The position numbers and the translations under genes are program-made. Source: Acheta domesticus (Eukaryota > Arthropoda > Insecta > Orthoptera > Gryllidae). Taken from it: DNA of 64,000 bases. Location: the NCBI GenBank assembly GCA_031308135.1, contig JAHLJT010003656.1, forward strand, positions 74,512,698-74,576,697, read 5' to 3'. Below, in pieces: positions 30,961 to 44,039 of this stretch. Positions within the stretch are counted from its first letter, which is position 1, and every line of letters begins with the position of its first letter. The notes beneath the pieces were generated by a model. The model was not told the DNA's origin. It saw nothing but the letters and a program-made list of their open reading frames with translations, and did not search any database.

Positions 30961-33330
30961 ATTTGACTCTGATTTGGAGGACAGACCAACCTCCTGAAAT
31001 TCATTCGTTCGCTCGACAGAGAATTTGATTCTCATTCAGTGGCGTCAGCGAACCTCGATCAGGAACGCTAGGAATGCGAAAGCTGTCAAAGTTTGCCCTT
31101 GCCCTTTACACGAGAACGTACGTGATGCCCGCAAACGCCGCTGCCGTGCGCATCGAGTCAGGAACAGACAGGAGCCTCCCACGCGTGTGCGTGCTTTAAC
31201 GCTAATAGCCTGCCACTAGGGCGTGTGTTCGGCATCCGGGCCCACAGTGTGTTGGCAGGAGAGGACGAGAAATTTGTAGGATCGCGAACACGTGGTTCTG
31301 CTTGAATTATTTACACGCCTACTCATGCTCAGAAGTCGCAACCTTGATGCACAGGGTCACAACTCCAAAATCACTCATTTCGCAGGAGAGCCTTTGGCAG
31401 TTTTCTCGAGATCATTTAAAAACCGAAATTAAATTTAAACTGAATTGCTATTACTCACTATTGATGAAAATAAAAAAATGGCATTATTGCAAATCACGTA
31501 ATGGAAAATCACGGGGAATCTAACAATGGTTTCTCAGTTTTCAAGATTTCGGACATGTGGCCCTCTTGCATTAGGGGTGCGAAGTGGCGGTTCATCAATA
31601 GTAAATCGGGAGGAGTGAAGACGTATACAGATCATGACCCACCACTCAAGTACTTATTTGTACAAAAGATTGAATTTTTCCGCGCCTTCCTACAACCAAA
31701 GTATTGATAACAGCTATTTTTTCTTCAAAGGAAATTTGTTCTCCGTAATCAGATCTCTAATTATTGTCACGTACATGCTTTTAAAAATATAAATAATTTT
31801 CCGATTATTTTGAGTGAAATATTGGCAATCCTAAACAAATATTAAAAACAAAATTTCGTCAAAATCGGCAACAAATGTTTGTCTTTAAATCTTTTATACA
31901 CACGATGCTAAATGCACTGAATATCGTGACAAAAATTCCACTTTGCTGTAGGTCTATTGTTTTAAAAAGTCACACAAATGTATTTTTTTAAAATTACGCT
32001 GATTCTAGTAAATCATCTTAATCACTGTATCCTTTGACTTCAAAAACATCAATGCAAACAACTTCCAATCACGAACATAATTGTGTTTCAGTCATTACAA
32101 TCACTCCCTACCTCTGGAACCACCAACTCAGATGGAAACCCCTTACAAAGCACGAAACTCAAAGAGTCGCGGTTGACTTCCTCGGCCAAGAATTGTACCG
32201 CGACTCGTCGTACGGTCTTCTATTGTAGTCCAAGTGATATGTGTAGCTTATAGCAAGCGCATCAATAATTACTTTTGTCTTATTTCGCCATAAATCATGA
32301 GGTGCGATGGTCTGTAAAAGGTACTTAAAAATCCACACAAAAATTTCGTCAACTCACGTTTTAAAAAATGAATCAAAAAGACTGGATTACAATAAATCTC
32401 CGCAACCACTGAAGGGTAATGACAAGCGTAAATGAATCGAATATACATCGACAAATTATTGTTTTATAAACGGGTATAGTGCAATTGAGTTTAAAAAGTA
32501 CTGTTCTGACCGACTACAATGTAATAAGAATCTGTTTCTTCTGTACGGTGTAGACAAATGCATCCTCACGAAGGGAGATACGCGACGAATAGAAACTGCA
32601 TAAGTGGTTCTGGAAAGACCATTGTCTGGTCTCTCGCAAGTTCATCCCTTCCCGCAAGTTGGAGCCCGTTCCTCTAGGTGTTCAAAGATTTAAAAGTAAA
32701 TTAACTAATGATATTTGTAAATTTTATTAGTTAAGTTACATTTATTGGAATTGTTATTTTATTATTATTATCATTATTATTATTAATTATTGTTACCATT
32801 ATTAGTATTGAAGTGTGGTGACGTGTTGTGAAATGTAGTGCAATATAGAAGTAGAAAGAGAAGTGAAATGAAGTGAAGTGGAGTGCAGTGCAGTGCAAAT
32901 TTATATTTGTTAGTATAAATTATCTGTACAGGATTACCATAAATGTAGTATTAATGAGGTTATTGTTATTAATACCTTTATTGTTACCATTGTTATCGTC
33001 TTATTATCTTTAATATTATTATTGTCTTAAAATAATTTTAAGTTACATTGTATTTAATTCCTAATTATAATATGTAAATTTTAGTGTTCCGCCACCAGGT
33101 TGCATAAACCTACATGCGGAAATAGTAAATATCTATCTAAAGAGAAATGAATCACACCTTTGGATTCCTGAAGAACTTGGTAACCCCTAATAGAAAGGTT
33201 ATCAACATTTCCATTCCAACTAACTAATGTCATCAGAACATGGCTTCCTAGAGTTGACTCCAATTTTCTCCTTATCATCGTCTAAATCTTGGTCTCACAT
33301 TGGACTTAATATTCTAACAATCAGTGTAAC
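30961..33330. other. AT-rich spacer with low-complexity block
   Basis: 31000-31240 is GC-balanced but unrecognised; the remainder is AT-rich. 32758-33040 holds (ATT)n stretches and a GAAGTG/GCAGTG run near 32860-32900. No gene supported. Confidence 0.5.
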
Positions 33331-33339
33331 TTATGTTGA

Positions 33340-35700
33340 GAAGTAATGAAGGCTAAAGACTTCTTCTTAAGAATTAGGATATAACGCTAAGAAATAAATT
33401 ATTTGTGAGTGCTCCACTTTCCTTAATGTTTGATCATCCGCCGCATACAATGAGTAATGGAACAAAGTAAACAGCCCAGTCTAGGCGCTGTCTCCGCCAG
33501 CTAACAGATGCAATGTTTCTTTCCCCACTTCCTTTTAGGGAGGCCAAATAAATGTTTATAAAGCGACAACCCACGAAGGTTGTATCAATGACTTAAATGC
33601 AACTGTAGGGGAACATTCAGAGATGAACCAACGTAACTAGTGTGTCGTTCGAAAATAAATTAAATCTTCCGACCTCTCACAGATAAATTTGATAGTAAGC
33701 TATTCAAAACATATCAGCAAGCCCTTCGCACATTGCTTCTCGAATATGATTTCTTCGTTGTCAGAATCAAATCCTCGGTCCACCGGGCGAGGCAATTTTC
33801 GGGCAAGCAGTGCAATGAGGTTGAAGAGTAATGAGTGTAACTTGCTAGTAAGTATCAGAAGATGAGGCTGTGGAATAAATTGTATGCGTGGGAGGTCTTG
33901 CTACCTGACTGTTTGATAATTTCATTCACATCAGCAATTGAGCAAACATGCGATGTCTCCATTAAACCGCCATAACTAGCTGCCGCCTCTGCAAACCAAC
34001 AGCTCAAATGTTTCATTTCCCGCTGAAGCCTTTAAGGAGGTGAAATAGAGAGCTACGGGATGAAAGCTGTGTCAAAAAATAGTATGGTGACGGAACTGTG
34101 CTTACATGCCTTCAAATATATAGTAGATTGTACGAGAAATTAAACATATCGCTGAAGAATGATTTCAACAATCAACATTGAACAATGAACACTGGCAAAA
34201 GATTTCTGTCTTAGGAGAGTCAAAGCGAATGGTACTAATATTTAACTTGCTGAAATCCCGGGCACGGTTTAATGGAGTTCACCCCGATTTCTTTTATTGT
34301 AGCGTCAAGGACTTGCTCTGCCTAAGGACACAATGTTTGGAGAAGCACACCGGCAAAGGTGGATTAGGGCATTAACTGATACCTTTCCACTACCTCTGAC
34401 CCTATGGTTCGAATCCCGACGATGGCAGGATTTTCGACACTCGCTGCACAGCTAGATCGAATTCATACGGTCTGGCGGAGAATTTCAGCGCCTAGCTGCT
34501 CTGGTAGGTAGTTTTTAGTGGATTCTACAATCTATTCCAGGCGAATGCCGGAGCACAACCGTAACAAAAGTGACAAGGACCGCGCGCGATCTTTCCTTCC
34601 TCTTCATTGTCCTTCCCTCACCCCTTACTTGCACACTCTTCCACCCAAGGCACTACACCACCACACTTGTTGGGAGCTTAGAACTTGTTCCCGGCTGGGG
34701 CGGTGCCCCGATTGTGGGAAATACCTGGTCGGGGAAAATACTTGCAAGCCGACATAGGTCGGAATTGGATCTCGCCAGTGAGCGGGGAAGATGCCGCGAT
34801 AATATAGTACACTTACGGGAATAATGACCTTAGCAGTTGTCGCGCCTGAAATCACTAATTAACCAATCAATTAAGAAGCAGTGTACCTATGTTGATGAGT
34901 AGTGCCGGTAAGCACCAGTGTATGAAACAATGAAATGAATTGTGTATCTAGAGAGCTCTTGTTACCTTAATTTTCGAACGGCTCTCGCATACGAAGAACA
35001 ATTTCAAAACAGCCTCGTCTAGCCGCTATCTTGCTAGCTAACAGGTTTAATGGTTCAATACTCGCTGCCTTTAAGATACATACAGAAAATAAAGGGGGTT
35101 AAAGTCCATGAATTCTGCGCCAGGGGCTTAAACACTGACGGAACTGTTAGGGAGCCTTACACGCAGACGGAACTGTAGCAGATTGTGCAGAAATAACTGT
35201 AGCAGAAATAAAATTTATCTTCGGAGCACTGTCGAAGCGTTTAGGTAGTAGGATATTCAAAACAAGTATGGAAATTCAACACCTCTTTCCGATATGTCTT
35301 TATGGACTCTGATGAATTCTTCCATGTCAGCGTCAGCGGATCTACCTCTGGAACCAAACTTTGAGAGCAAGATAACTATATTGAGAAGTAATGAATGCTA
35401 GTACGTATCAGGATATGAAGCTGTGGAATAAATTGTGCTTCTGAGAGCTCTTGCTACCTGATCATCACATAGGACGAGCAATTGGACAAGCGCGCGATGT
35501 CTCGGTTAAAAGGCCCCAACTAGTCGCTGCCTGTGCGTACAAACAGGCCTAATGTTTCATTCCCCGCTGCAGCCTTTAGGAAGGCGTAATGAAGATTAAC
35601 GGGGAGAGGTGCGGGACGAGCTCGAATGAAGGCCGTGTCAAAGGCGACAGCGACCGCCTGCCGATGAGCTCATACAGCGAGCCAATTTAATGGAAAATTC
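33340..35700. repeat. Diverged tandem array, four units of about 485 bp
   Basis: Four units start near 33340, 33820, 34890 and 35380. Each has the ordered markers TTGAGAAGTAATGA(A/G)TG, then (GAAGCTG)TGGAATAAATTGT, AG(A/C)GCTCTTGCTACCT, a C(T)AACTAG(C/T)CGCTGCC-type phrase, AATGTTTCATTCCCCGCTG, GCCTTTA(A)GGA and GACGGAACTG. Identity is perhaps 60-75%. The extra length between units 2 and 3 is accounted for by the SINE at 34348-34872. No open frame is conserved across units, so this looks like an old satellite-like amplification. Confidence 0.8.
34348..34872 (+). mobile_element. SINE family C, near full length, with target duplication
   Basis: The head has GGTGGATTAGGGCATTAACTG (A-box region) and ATGGTTCGAATCCCGACG (B box). 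The family body follows, then TTAGCAGTTGTCGCGCC and the tail AACCAATCAATTA. AGAAGCA flanks both ends (34341-34347 and 34873-34879). At about 525 bases this is the reference copy for the family here. It interrupts the 485-bp tandem array. Confidence 0.9.
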
Positions 35701-35968
35701 CTGCGTGTCAGCCCCTGCCGATCACGCAGTGTTCATCGCACCTCGCTGCGCGTCACTGTGCAGTTGTCGGTGGCCGTGACGAGCGGAGCTGTCTTCACGC
35801 ACATCCTCGAGTCGACCAGTCAATTAAGAGAGACACGGCAATTATTGACGAAGACGTTTTAAAAAATTCCGATTCTCATAATTTGAGGTCTTCAGTGGGA
35901 GTGTTTTCGCAATGTTGAAACGCTAATGCTAAGCTTGCCATGTTAAATCTCTAGCCACTCTTGAAAAT
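35701..35968. other. Short spacer
   Basis: Follows the tandem array; GC-balanced at first, then AT-rich. No feature recognised. Confidence 0.35.
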
Positions 35969-36290
35969 CGGGAGCCACGGTGGCTGAGTGGTAGAGCACT
36001 GGCTCTCTGACCTGAAACATCCAGATTCGAATCCCGGCGTAGGCTGGAATCCTTATCTGCTGCTTTCCGATCAGGGAGGCTCTGGGTTCAACTCAGCCCC
36101 CTTCCCAAGTGACAACCAGGATCTTTACTGGGGGCAAAGGCGGCCGGAGCGTTGTGCTCGCCACACAACCTCCTCCTTGTGCCGACGGCGACGAATAGGT
36201 GGAGCCCTACCTTCACCTCCCCTGTGGGAGACATCGGCCTGCGTGTAACTACACAGGGATACTTTTACCTGTTTACTCTTGTGAATCGAC
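35969..36290 (+). mobile_element. tRNA-derived SINE (family B)
   Basis: The head GTGGCTGAGTGGTAGAGCAC is an excellent Pol III A box and is followed 33 bases on by GATTCGAATCCCGGC, an excellent B box. The body (about 250 bases) continues through GGGTTCAACTCAGCCCCC and CCCCTGTGGGAGACATCGG to a short T-rich end. The tRNA-like part does not close into an acceptor stem, so it is a SINE rather than a tRNA gene. It directly precedes a family C copy. Confidence 0.8.
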
Positions 36291-36295
36291 CGTGA

Positions 36296-36830
36296 GAAGA
36301 AGCCCAGGGCGTTAACTGATGTTACTGCATTGCCTCTGACTGGGGAACCCTATGTTCGAGTCCCGATAGTGGCAGGATCTTCGACACTAGATAGCTAGGT
36401 CGAGTCCAGGCGCTGTCTGGAGGTGAATTCTAGCGGCAGGATGCTGTGATCGGTAGTTTTCGGTGTTTTCTCCGATGGATAGCAGGCGGATACCGGAACA
36501 GTACCCTAACAATTGAGCCATGGACCGCGCGATCTTTCGTTCCTCTTCCTTGTCCTATCCTCACCTCTTACTTACGCACACACTTACATACAATTCACTA
36601 CCACATATGTCGGAAGACTGGTCGGGAGCTTCGAGCTTGTTGCCAGCTGGGGTGGTGTCCCACTGGTGGGAGAACGATGGTTGGGGAAAACCCCGCTATC
36701 CGACACGTAGGTCGGTGCCAGAACATGCCATTCAGCGGGGAAAGATCACTCCATCTACCAAAGGAAACATGAACTATACTTACGGGCCGAATTACCTTAG
36801 CGGTTGACGCGCCCAGAATCATTAATCTTG
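36296..36830 (+). mobile_element. SINE family C, near full length
   Basis: The head is AGGGCGTTAACTGATG with B box TATGTTCGAGTCCCGA. The body carries GATCGGTAGTTTTCGGTG, the ACCGCGCGATCTTTC phrase and the GGTCGGGAGCTTCGAGC phrase, and it ends TTAGCGGTTGACGCGCCC with a short ATTAATC tail. It lies tail-to-head after the family B SINE. Target duplication not evident. Confidence 0.88.
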
Positions 36831-38514
36831 TAAAGCTATACCTAGTTATATAAAAGAATTTAAAATAAATAAGATTTTGTAAAAATATCTCCGTCCTTAA
36901 CACATTCGGTAATCGCTCAGAACAGCAAAAACGGATAAATATGACAACGCATTATTGCCTCGATCCAAGACGGTGAATACGGGTGAAGATGGGTTCCAAC
37001 ACTTAGTTGGTGACGTTGAACGTTTATGCATAGCCAGAATTCGTGAAATACCACACACACAGTATTTCACATCGGGGATGAGGCACTGTACACATTTAAA
37101 GATGCCATGCTATATGAAACAATAATAAAACAAACGGTTTTTGAAAATCCTATGAAATTAATGTTTAAAAATTCAAAATATTTTTAAATTGATAATTTTT
37201 AGAAATTTTCCAATTTTTTCTCACTATTACTTTTGGTTTGCAATTTTGCATTTTGGTTTGCAATTCGTATAATCGTACTACTGTCCTCGTCTTTCAAAAT
37301 GATTGTATGCAATGTGACATGAGGGAATTGTGAATCAGCTCATTGTCAGGATCTACGGAAGATTTGGGAGACGGGGAAGAAAGTAAGGAAGAAAATAAGG
37401 AAGGAATGTGCACATTCCTTTCTTTACGTGAGCACTTTGCTATTCACCTGGAATTAATACCGATTATAGTGGTCGATCTCTTGTATTTTCATTCAAGCAA
37501 TGGAGTTGATCGATCCAGCTACTTCCTCGTGGCAAATGAAAAGGTTCCATGAACGTAATATCTTTGTTAGATAGTCACCATTAAGTGCTTTGTGCGATTT
37601 GCTTTTGCTTGAATTTTATGCTTGAATATTTGGCTTGAATGTTATTTGTAGTCATTAAAACGACGTATGTGTAAATATTTTAATTTGTTGATTTCGGTTC
37701 ATTATAGCTGTCATTTTTGTGGCTTTTTCTGACGATGTTGGGATGCAACGTTTTCTGTTCCCAGAACTACTAGTAGTATTAGCTTAAAGTCTATTGTTCT
37801 TCTGGCACTACCACTTGCAGAAGAGAGAAGTCGAAGAAGATCGTAGGATTTGAATGGTCAAAATATTGCTGTAAATAAGAGTTTAAATTGTGTCTAACAA
37901 TTATTTTCAATAATGCTTGAACAATATTAGCTTGATTACTTCATGTCGTTCTTTGAGAAATCCTTAGAAAGTGAGGGAGAATAGCTTTATAATGCATAAT
38001 AGTTGAAGCACAAATTTCAAACGGAAACTCATTACAAAAGAAGCGTTTGACTCACTTAATAGGCAGTTTTAATTGTAAAGTAGCTACCGTAACAACTTTA
38101 TACAATACCGCGCCTTACTAGAAAGTTTATCAATTTTGATACAGAATTCTCAAACTGTCACTAATAAAGTCATACAAGATGCGCTTGAAAGGGACTTTGA
38201 TGTTGCAGAACCGTTCTGTTTCTCGCTTGTTCCTCGAAATTTGTTCCCCGAAATTTGTTCCACTGAAGATTGTGGAAGGCTGAAATTGAAACAAGAATGT
38301 GACATACGTTTAGAGCGGAGATTCTCTTGCGCTGTACGTGTTCCCTGCAATCCGCCTTCGAGGAAGCTCTCTTTATAAGGTAATTCAATTCCCACCTCGA
38401 CTGCCGGCGAAGACTTTGCGAACATTCCGTTGCGCCTTCCCAAGGCATAGTTTAGCTTTAACCGTCGACTAAATAAGGATAAATATTAACAAGTGCTGCG
38501 CCACTTTGAAGGCA
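36831..38514. other. AT-rich spacer
   Basis: No gene recognised. 38130-38440 is more balanced and has an internal near-duplication of CGAAATTTGTTCC, but frames on both strands match nothing. Confidence 0.45.
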
Positions 38515-39500
38515 AGGCTCCTTGGCGGAGCTCCAGCGGCCGGGAACCGTACCCTCCACCCCGCGCCCTGATCCTCTTCCGTTCCCCTCCCCGCGCACAG
38601 TTTTCGGCGTCGCCGTCACCGCCCTGCGCCCCGCTTCTCACCCAGCCTCGGGCCCCGCTCTCTACCTCGCAACGCGCTCCGCCCCGCCCTGCCCCGCCCA
38701 GCCCAGCCCCGCCCTGAGCACCGCGATCATCTACGCACCCCGCTTCGCGTCCCACTTCGCACCTCGCCTCGCACCCCGCTTCACACCCCGCTTCCAACCC
38801 CGCTTCCAAACCCGCTTCCAAACCCGCTTCGTACCCCACTTCGCATCGCGCTTGTCACCCCAGTTTGGACCCCACTTCGCACTCAGCTTCGCACTACACT
38901 TCGAGCCACACTTTAAGCCTCGCTTCAGGCCGCGTCTCGGGTCCCGCCTTTCACCCAGCTCTCCGCCCCACCCCGCATCGTCTCGTCTCGCCCCATCTCG
39001 TCCGTCACCACGTTTTGCACCGTGCCCTCGCGCCCCGCCTCGCGCCCCGCCTCGCGCCCCGCCTCGCGCCCCGCCTCGCGCCCCGCCTCGCGCCCCGCCG
39101 TGTGGCCCGCTCCGCCGTGTGGCCCGCTCCTCCGCGCGTCCCACCACGCCCTTCCCACTGTCCTCCGTAACGCCCTACACCCCAACCCCGGGCCCCTCCG
39201 TTCGGCCCACTCCCCCCCCCTGCGAGGCCCCGACCGCCCCACGTCACGTATTGCTCCTCGCCCTGCACTGCGCCCTGCTCCACGTCCTTTTTCTCGCCTT
39301 TCGCCACGCCACCGCCTCACCAAACGCCCAGCTCTCCGCCCCGTGCGTCGCCCCGGCTCCCGCTACGCACTTCCAGCCTCATCTCCCCTACTTTCCGCCT
39401 GCGTACTGCGCCCCGCATCCCCCTCGATGGGTCCTGCATCTCGCGTTCCACTCGCTCCGCCGCGCCATACGCCCAAAGTCTCGTGCCTGCCTCTGCCAAC
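38515..39500. other. GC island, pyrimidine-rich on + strand
   Basis: Same type of sequence as the island at 4-6 kb but in opposite strand orientation: CCCCGC, CGCTTC and CGCCCC words. 38730-38900 is a degenerate 12-bp repeat (CCCCGCTTCNNA). Long overlapping frames (up to 340 codons) are low-complexity Pro/Arg/Ala products of the repeat. Confidence 0.65.
39026..39099. repeat. 12-bp minisatellite, 6 copies
   Basis: The unit CTCGCGCCCCGC repeats about six times without mismatch, then ends in a CCGTGTGGCCCGCTC duplication. Confidence 0.95.
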
Positions 39501-39617
39501 GCCTTTTTATACTCGTACTACGTACAGGATTATCCACGAATTAGAAGACAAATTCCATACGCAATATCCTTTACTGAGACATAAACGCAGAACCGTTTTC
39601 TTTATATATAAGAGACG

Positions 39618-39624
<7 letters not shown>

Positions 39625-39652
<28 letters not shown>
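39625..39652. repeat. (TA)n microsatellite
   Basis: About 12 TA units followed by further TA-rich sequence. Confidence 0.95.
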
Positions 39653-39655
<3 letters not shown>

Positions 39656-40758
39656 TATATTTATATTATTAAATTTACACATATATATTATTTATATAAG
39701 ATAGAAAGCAATTGATAAACAGAAACTAAAACCGGTAAAAGGTGTCTATGTAGCAACGCGAATCAAATCATTGTGAAGTAAATGAACATCTATCTATTAG
39801 TGCAGTGTTTTCTAAATAATTTAAATAACATGATATTAATATTTTATGTCACGTTGAAACTGTGATAAATTTCTATGTTTAAAAAATGGCTGAAAACATA
39901 CATGATGTGAAGATATTCAAATGTATTATTTATTCAATTTTTTTTGAATCTCAATGCGTCGCACTTAGTCCTTAGTCTCATACACTTTTATAACTAAAAT
40001 TCCTCTAATAGGTAATCTCATAATCAGAAATATCAGAATGCCATAGGTATGTCGTCTGCAATGAAAGAAAGCATAAAGTGCCCGAGAACCGGTGGTGATC
40101 AAAATCTTATGGAGAGCATTATTCCGTTAGGAAAATGCTAGTTGAAACATTGATACACAAAATTATAGTCATTTAAATGATAAACCCTCTGACTAAGCAA
40201 CTATTTCACAAACGCATCCTTTTAACCAATAACTAAAAAGATACGTGACAAACATAAAATATCACATGTATCAATTCTTTGTGAAATTTCTGTCAGATAA
40301 ACAAAATCATAATTGAGCTTTAAAAATCAACCTTGAAATCATGAAATAAATTAGGACTGAAAAATAGAATTATGCTAATTACAATTAAATGTAATTAAAT
40401 TAATTCCCAAAGATTAAACTTTGAAAATCTTAACGCTGGTAATGAAGTTTTGAATACAAAAGTAATGGTGATCTCAACCTTAAGACGTCTTTGCTAGAAA
40501 CATTAAATTGTTGAAATAAATTTAATGAGGCCGCTCATTCCACCTAAATATGTCTTTTTCCATTTCATTAATAATTCATACAAAAATATGAACAAACGTA
40601 GTACAATTTGAAATTTTTGCATAGGTTTCCTACAAAATTTACGAAAGTAATGGCTTAAAATACAAATAAACATTAGATATATACACGATGTCACAAATAT
40701 AAATCAAGAAAACTTGATTTATATTTTAGAACAGTCTATTTACAATTGTATAATTATT

Positions 40759-40881
40759 TGTGGTATTTCTTTACTGGACAGAAGTTCCTTGACAATGGTC
40801 CCAGCAACGACCCCGGCTGAAGATCTTCCGAGCGGTCTGCGGTCTGCATAATTCAGATTAACAAGACCAAGAAATACCACG
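40759..40881. repeat. Short inverted repeat pair flanking 99 bases
   Basis: GTGGTATTTCTT on the left is mirrored by AAGAAATACCAC on the right, perfect over 12 bases. It could be a small MITE or chance; no target duplication is visible. Confidence 0.4.
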
Positions 40882-42620
40882 CCACGCAAATAATACATTA
40901 ATCATTAAAAACGTTACCCCTAGAAGAATGGTTTGGAGACCAATTATATGTGGCAGGAATGGAAAGATCACAGAAAACTACAAAATTAGAATTTGAAAGG
41001 CGAACGAGCACTTGTAACACATTCACGTTTTATGCCATTCTAAAAGGGTCAAATCTGGAGTGGAAATTAAATCATTGTCAAGATGCGGAACTTATTTGCC
41101 ATATTTGAATAATTTCGGTTGATTTCTTTTCAATGCATTTATTTATCCATAAGAAGTGTATACATCTATGGAATTCGACAGAATGCTGGTCGCTCCACAA
41201 AAATTTTTAAATGCCAAAAGAATACAAACGTCTCAAATCAATATATATTCAACGTCTCAAATCTGCTCGTGATCCCAGTCTGACGGCGATATCTTGCTAG
41301 TGTGGGTTTTGGTTGATTCATTAGGTGTTCTCGTAGCACATCCCACACAGTCAAGGGTGAATTAACGTTTTAGCAGGCTATCAATGTGCTTCGAGATCTA
41401 TATTGAGGCCCCATAAAGCTTTTAAAAATTTATTCATAATTAAATAGAAATATTGTAGTATTTTTTAATTACAAAGATTATTTTCGTATACGTTCAATAT
41501 TATTAGGGGGACCCAATTGTTTTGTCATAAACCCTCCATTACGATATTTCTGTGTCGGTGCAAGAAGAGCCAATGTCAATATTTAAAAAAAATTAAAGAA
41601 TGGGTGGTTTTCCTACATCATTGAAATGACAACGCAATTGTAGAGCAATGTAAATCAATGTGAAATTAGGTGATAGGAAGATCTGATCTCTAAGAAATTA
41701 GGATCTATTTTTACTTTGGCCTTGCACTGAAAGAAGGAGCTTTAAAGCACACATTGGCCATACACACCGAAAATCACTAAAAACTAACATTGGCATTCTT
41801 TCACCACAACACAGATTTATTCGGCCCTTTCTGGCATTGTGGCTAGCGAGACAACGTTGAAAACAAACCCTGCTCGAGGACACCACTGCTCCCCGTACAC
41901 GGCTGGTGTCAGAATGTATTGTCCTTTCTCTTATTCCGCTTAACTTGTGACTAGAGGTTGACTGTGATTAACTTGTGGTAGTAAAAATCGACGTTAGAGG
42001 CTGTAATATTTTGCATATTCAACATTACAAATTCATCGGGACTATATTCGCATGTGGATAACACAGACAAAAATCAGCAATTGAATTTTTTTCATTTCTG
42101 GCACCAGAAATCTTTTGAAAATATTTATTATCTCTTATCTTGACCATCGTGAATAAAACGATTCACTCCTTGAGAACAATATGAACGACAACGCCAACCC
42201 GCAAACAAAACGGGTATTATAGCCAAACTTGTAGATCCCAGTTGACGTTTTGCTAGGCGTGTTCAAGTTGATGACGAGAATCCGATCTTCGACCTACGCA
42301 AATAACATAAAACAACCTTGAGCTCAAGACGTAATTTCCAGAGCATTTTCCGCCAAAGTAAATGGTGAACAATTTGTTAGAACAAAAAAATCACAGAAAT
42401 TAATGAAGAAATCGACTTATTATGACGTTTTCTAGTCTTACATCGAGCTATTATTTTTACTATACTAGTTTGTAAATAATCCTTTTATGTCTGTTGCAAA
42501 TCGAGCATCTCCCAAACTTTTATTCATTTTACCCAAAATATTATTCATCTCATGGTTATTTCAACGTTTTTCCTTTAAGCACGATATTTGATTGTCGAAG
42601 AAATCTTAAACTTGTTTATT

Positions 42621-42740
42621 TACTGAAAGAAAATTCGCACAAACGTACGAAATGCAAAGATTGCAATGATTCTCACGAATACTGAAAAAAAAAATTTGCA
42701 CAAACGTACGAAATGCAAATGCAATGATTCTCACGAAATT
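42621..42740. repeat. 59-bp tandem duplication
   Basis: TACTGAAAGAAAATTCGCAC...AAACGTACGAAATGCAAA...TTGCAATGATTCTCACGAA recurs at 42621 and about 42680, differing by an A-run expansion and a short deletion. Confidence 0.9.
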
Positions 42741-44039
42741 AATTACGCACCACGCAATTTCAACAATGAACATTCAAATATGGAATGCCCTCTTTTCTGC
42801 AAATTCACGTCAGTCGTTCTTTTCTTTCGTACTTCTTTCTCGCGACGTACGATGTTGACTGGTGAATGATGTTCTTCACTTCTCTCAGACGCAGAAGCCG
42901 AGAGAAGGTAAGAGCCGCAGGTTCAATATTGGATGCAACTAGTACGAATGAAACTTCCAAGATGTATTTCACAATGCAGATTTATTCGTAATACAAATTT
43001 ACAAAGATTCCAATTATTATGGCCGAAGTGAATATAATTTTGACATTCAGAGTTGTTAACAACGTGTCGTGACCGAATACTACCTTTGGTAGGCGATTTC
43101 ACACTTGTATAACCTACTTATTTTTTACATTTCTGACGTCAACCATGACAAGAAAGAAATGTCTCTTTGAAATGTACAATGTCATTGCAACCAAAATTTC
43201 TGTTGGCCGCGTCATTTCCCACGGTCAGAAAACGTCTCACTAAAACTCACAATGTCATCGGAATCAAGTATTCCGTTGGCCTTACAATGCCACCAAAATC
43301 AAATATTTAGTTGACCTGGCAATTCTACACGGTCTTGATCAGGAACTATTTTCGGGAACAATGTTTATGGAGAAATAGTATAACTATTGGGATGGCTATA
43401 TATTTAATGAATGGAGGCAGCTTAAAATATCCTCTTTCTGAGTTCGACAATTCTATCTACGTTTTTGTACCACACAGGTTTTCGCCTTCACACATAACTG
43501 CTTTTTCGTGATGTACGAATATATGATTAAACATACTCGAGAAGTTCAATGACGACTGACATAATCGTAAAAAAAATCTACCTGTTGACATTTAGAGATA
43601 CTGTAATGTAGCAACAATATATACGTTTCCCTCTAGCCAAGAATTCCACTTCTCACGGAACCTATTACAAAATTACAACAATCAAATTCACTTGGATTTA
43701 TCTACAACAGCTCATTTCGTCTCGTTTCTAGGCGAGCTTTACCAATTAACATATAACTATGTTATCATAAAATGTAAAATATTAACAGGATTGAAAATGG
43801 TATGATGAAACAGAAAAACGAAATATCATTTACAGAAGTCATAAACGTTATGGAATTATAGGTTCACCTTTAGATACATAATGTAGAATTTAAATAAATG
43901 TTCATTAAGGTACAAAGGAGAAGTATAATGAAATGGAACAAGGAAACATCAGTCCCTGTTGATTAAGTTTTGTCAAATATGAATGAAATTACCTTTTCTC
44001 TTCACAACACAAGAGGAAATGCTTGAGGGAAATATTGCC

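Larger units (their letters stand above)
39653..43985. other. Long AT-rich spacer
   Basis: Over 4 kb without recognisable coding sequence. It contains a 59-bp tandem duplication (42621-42735) and a possible small TIR pair at 40759/40881 (separate entries), plus a weakly duplicated stretch at 43180-43320 (CAATGTCATNNNAA and TTGGCC phrases). Confidence 0.5.

Noticed and set aside
35969..36045. tRNA gene
   Set aside because: A and B boxes are good, but the acceptor and anticodon stems do not close and a SINE body follows; treated as a SINE head.
38522..39651. 340-codon frame with Pro/Arg/Ala repeats
   Set aside because: Compositional product of the GC island; opposing frames are equally open.
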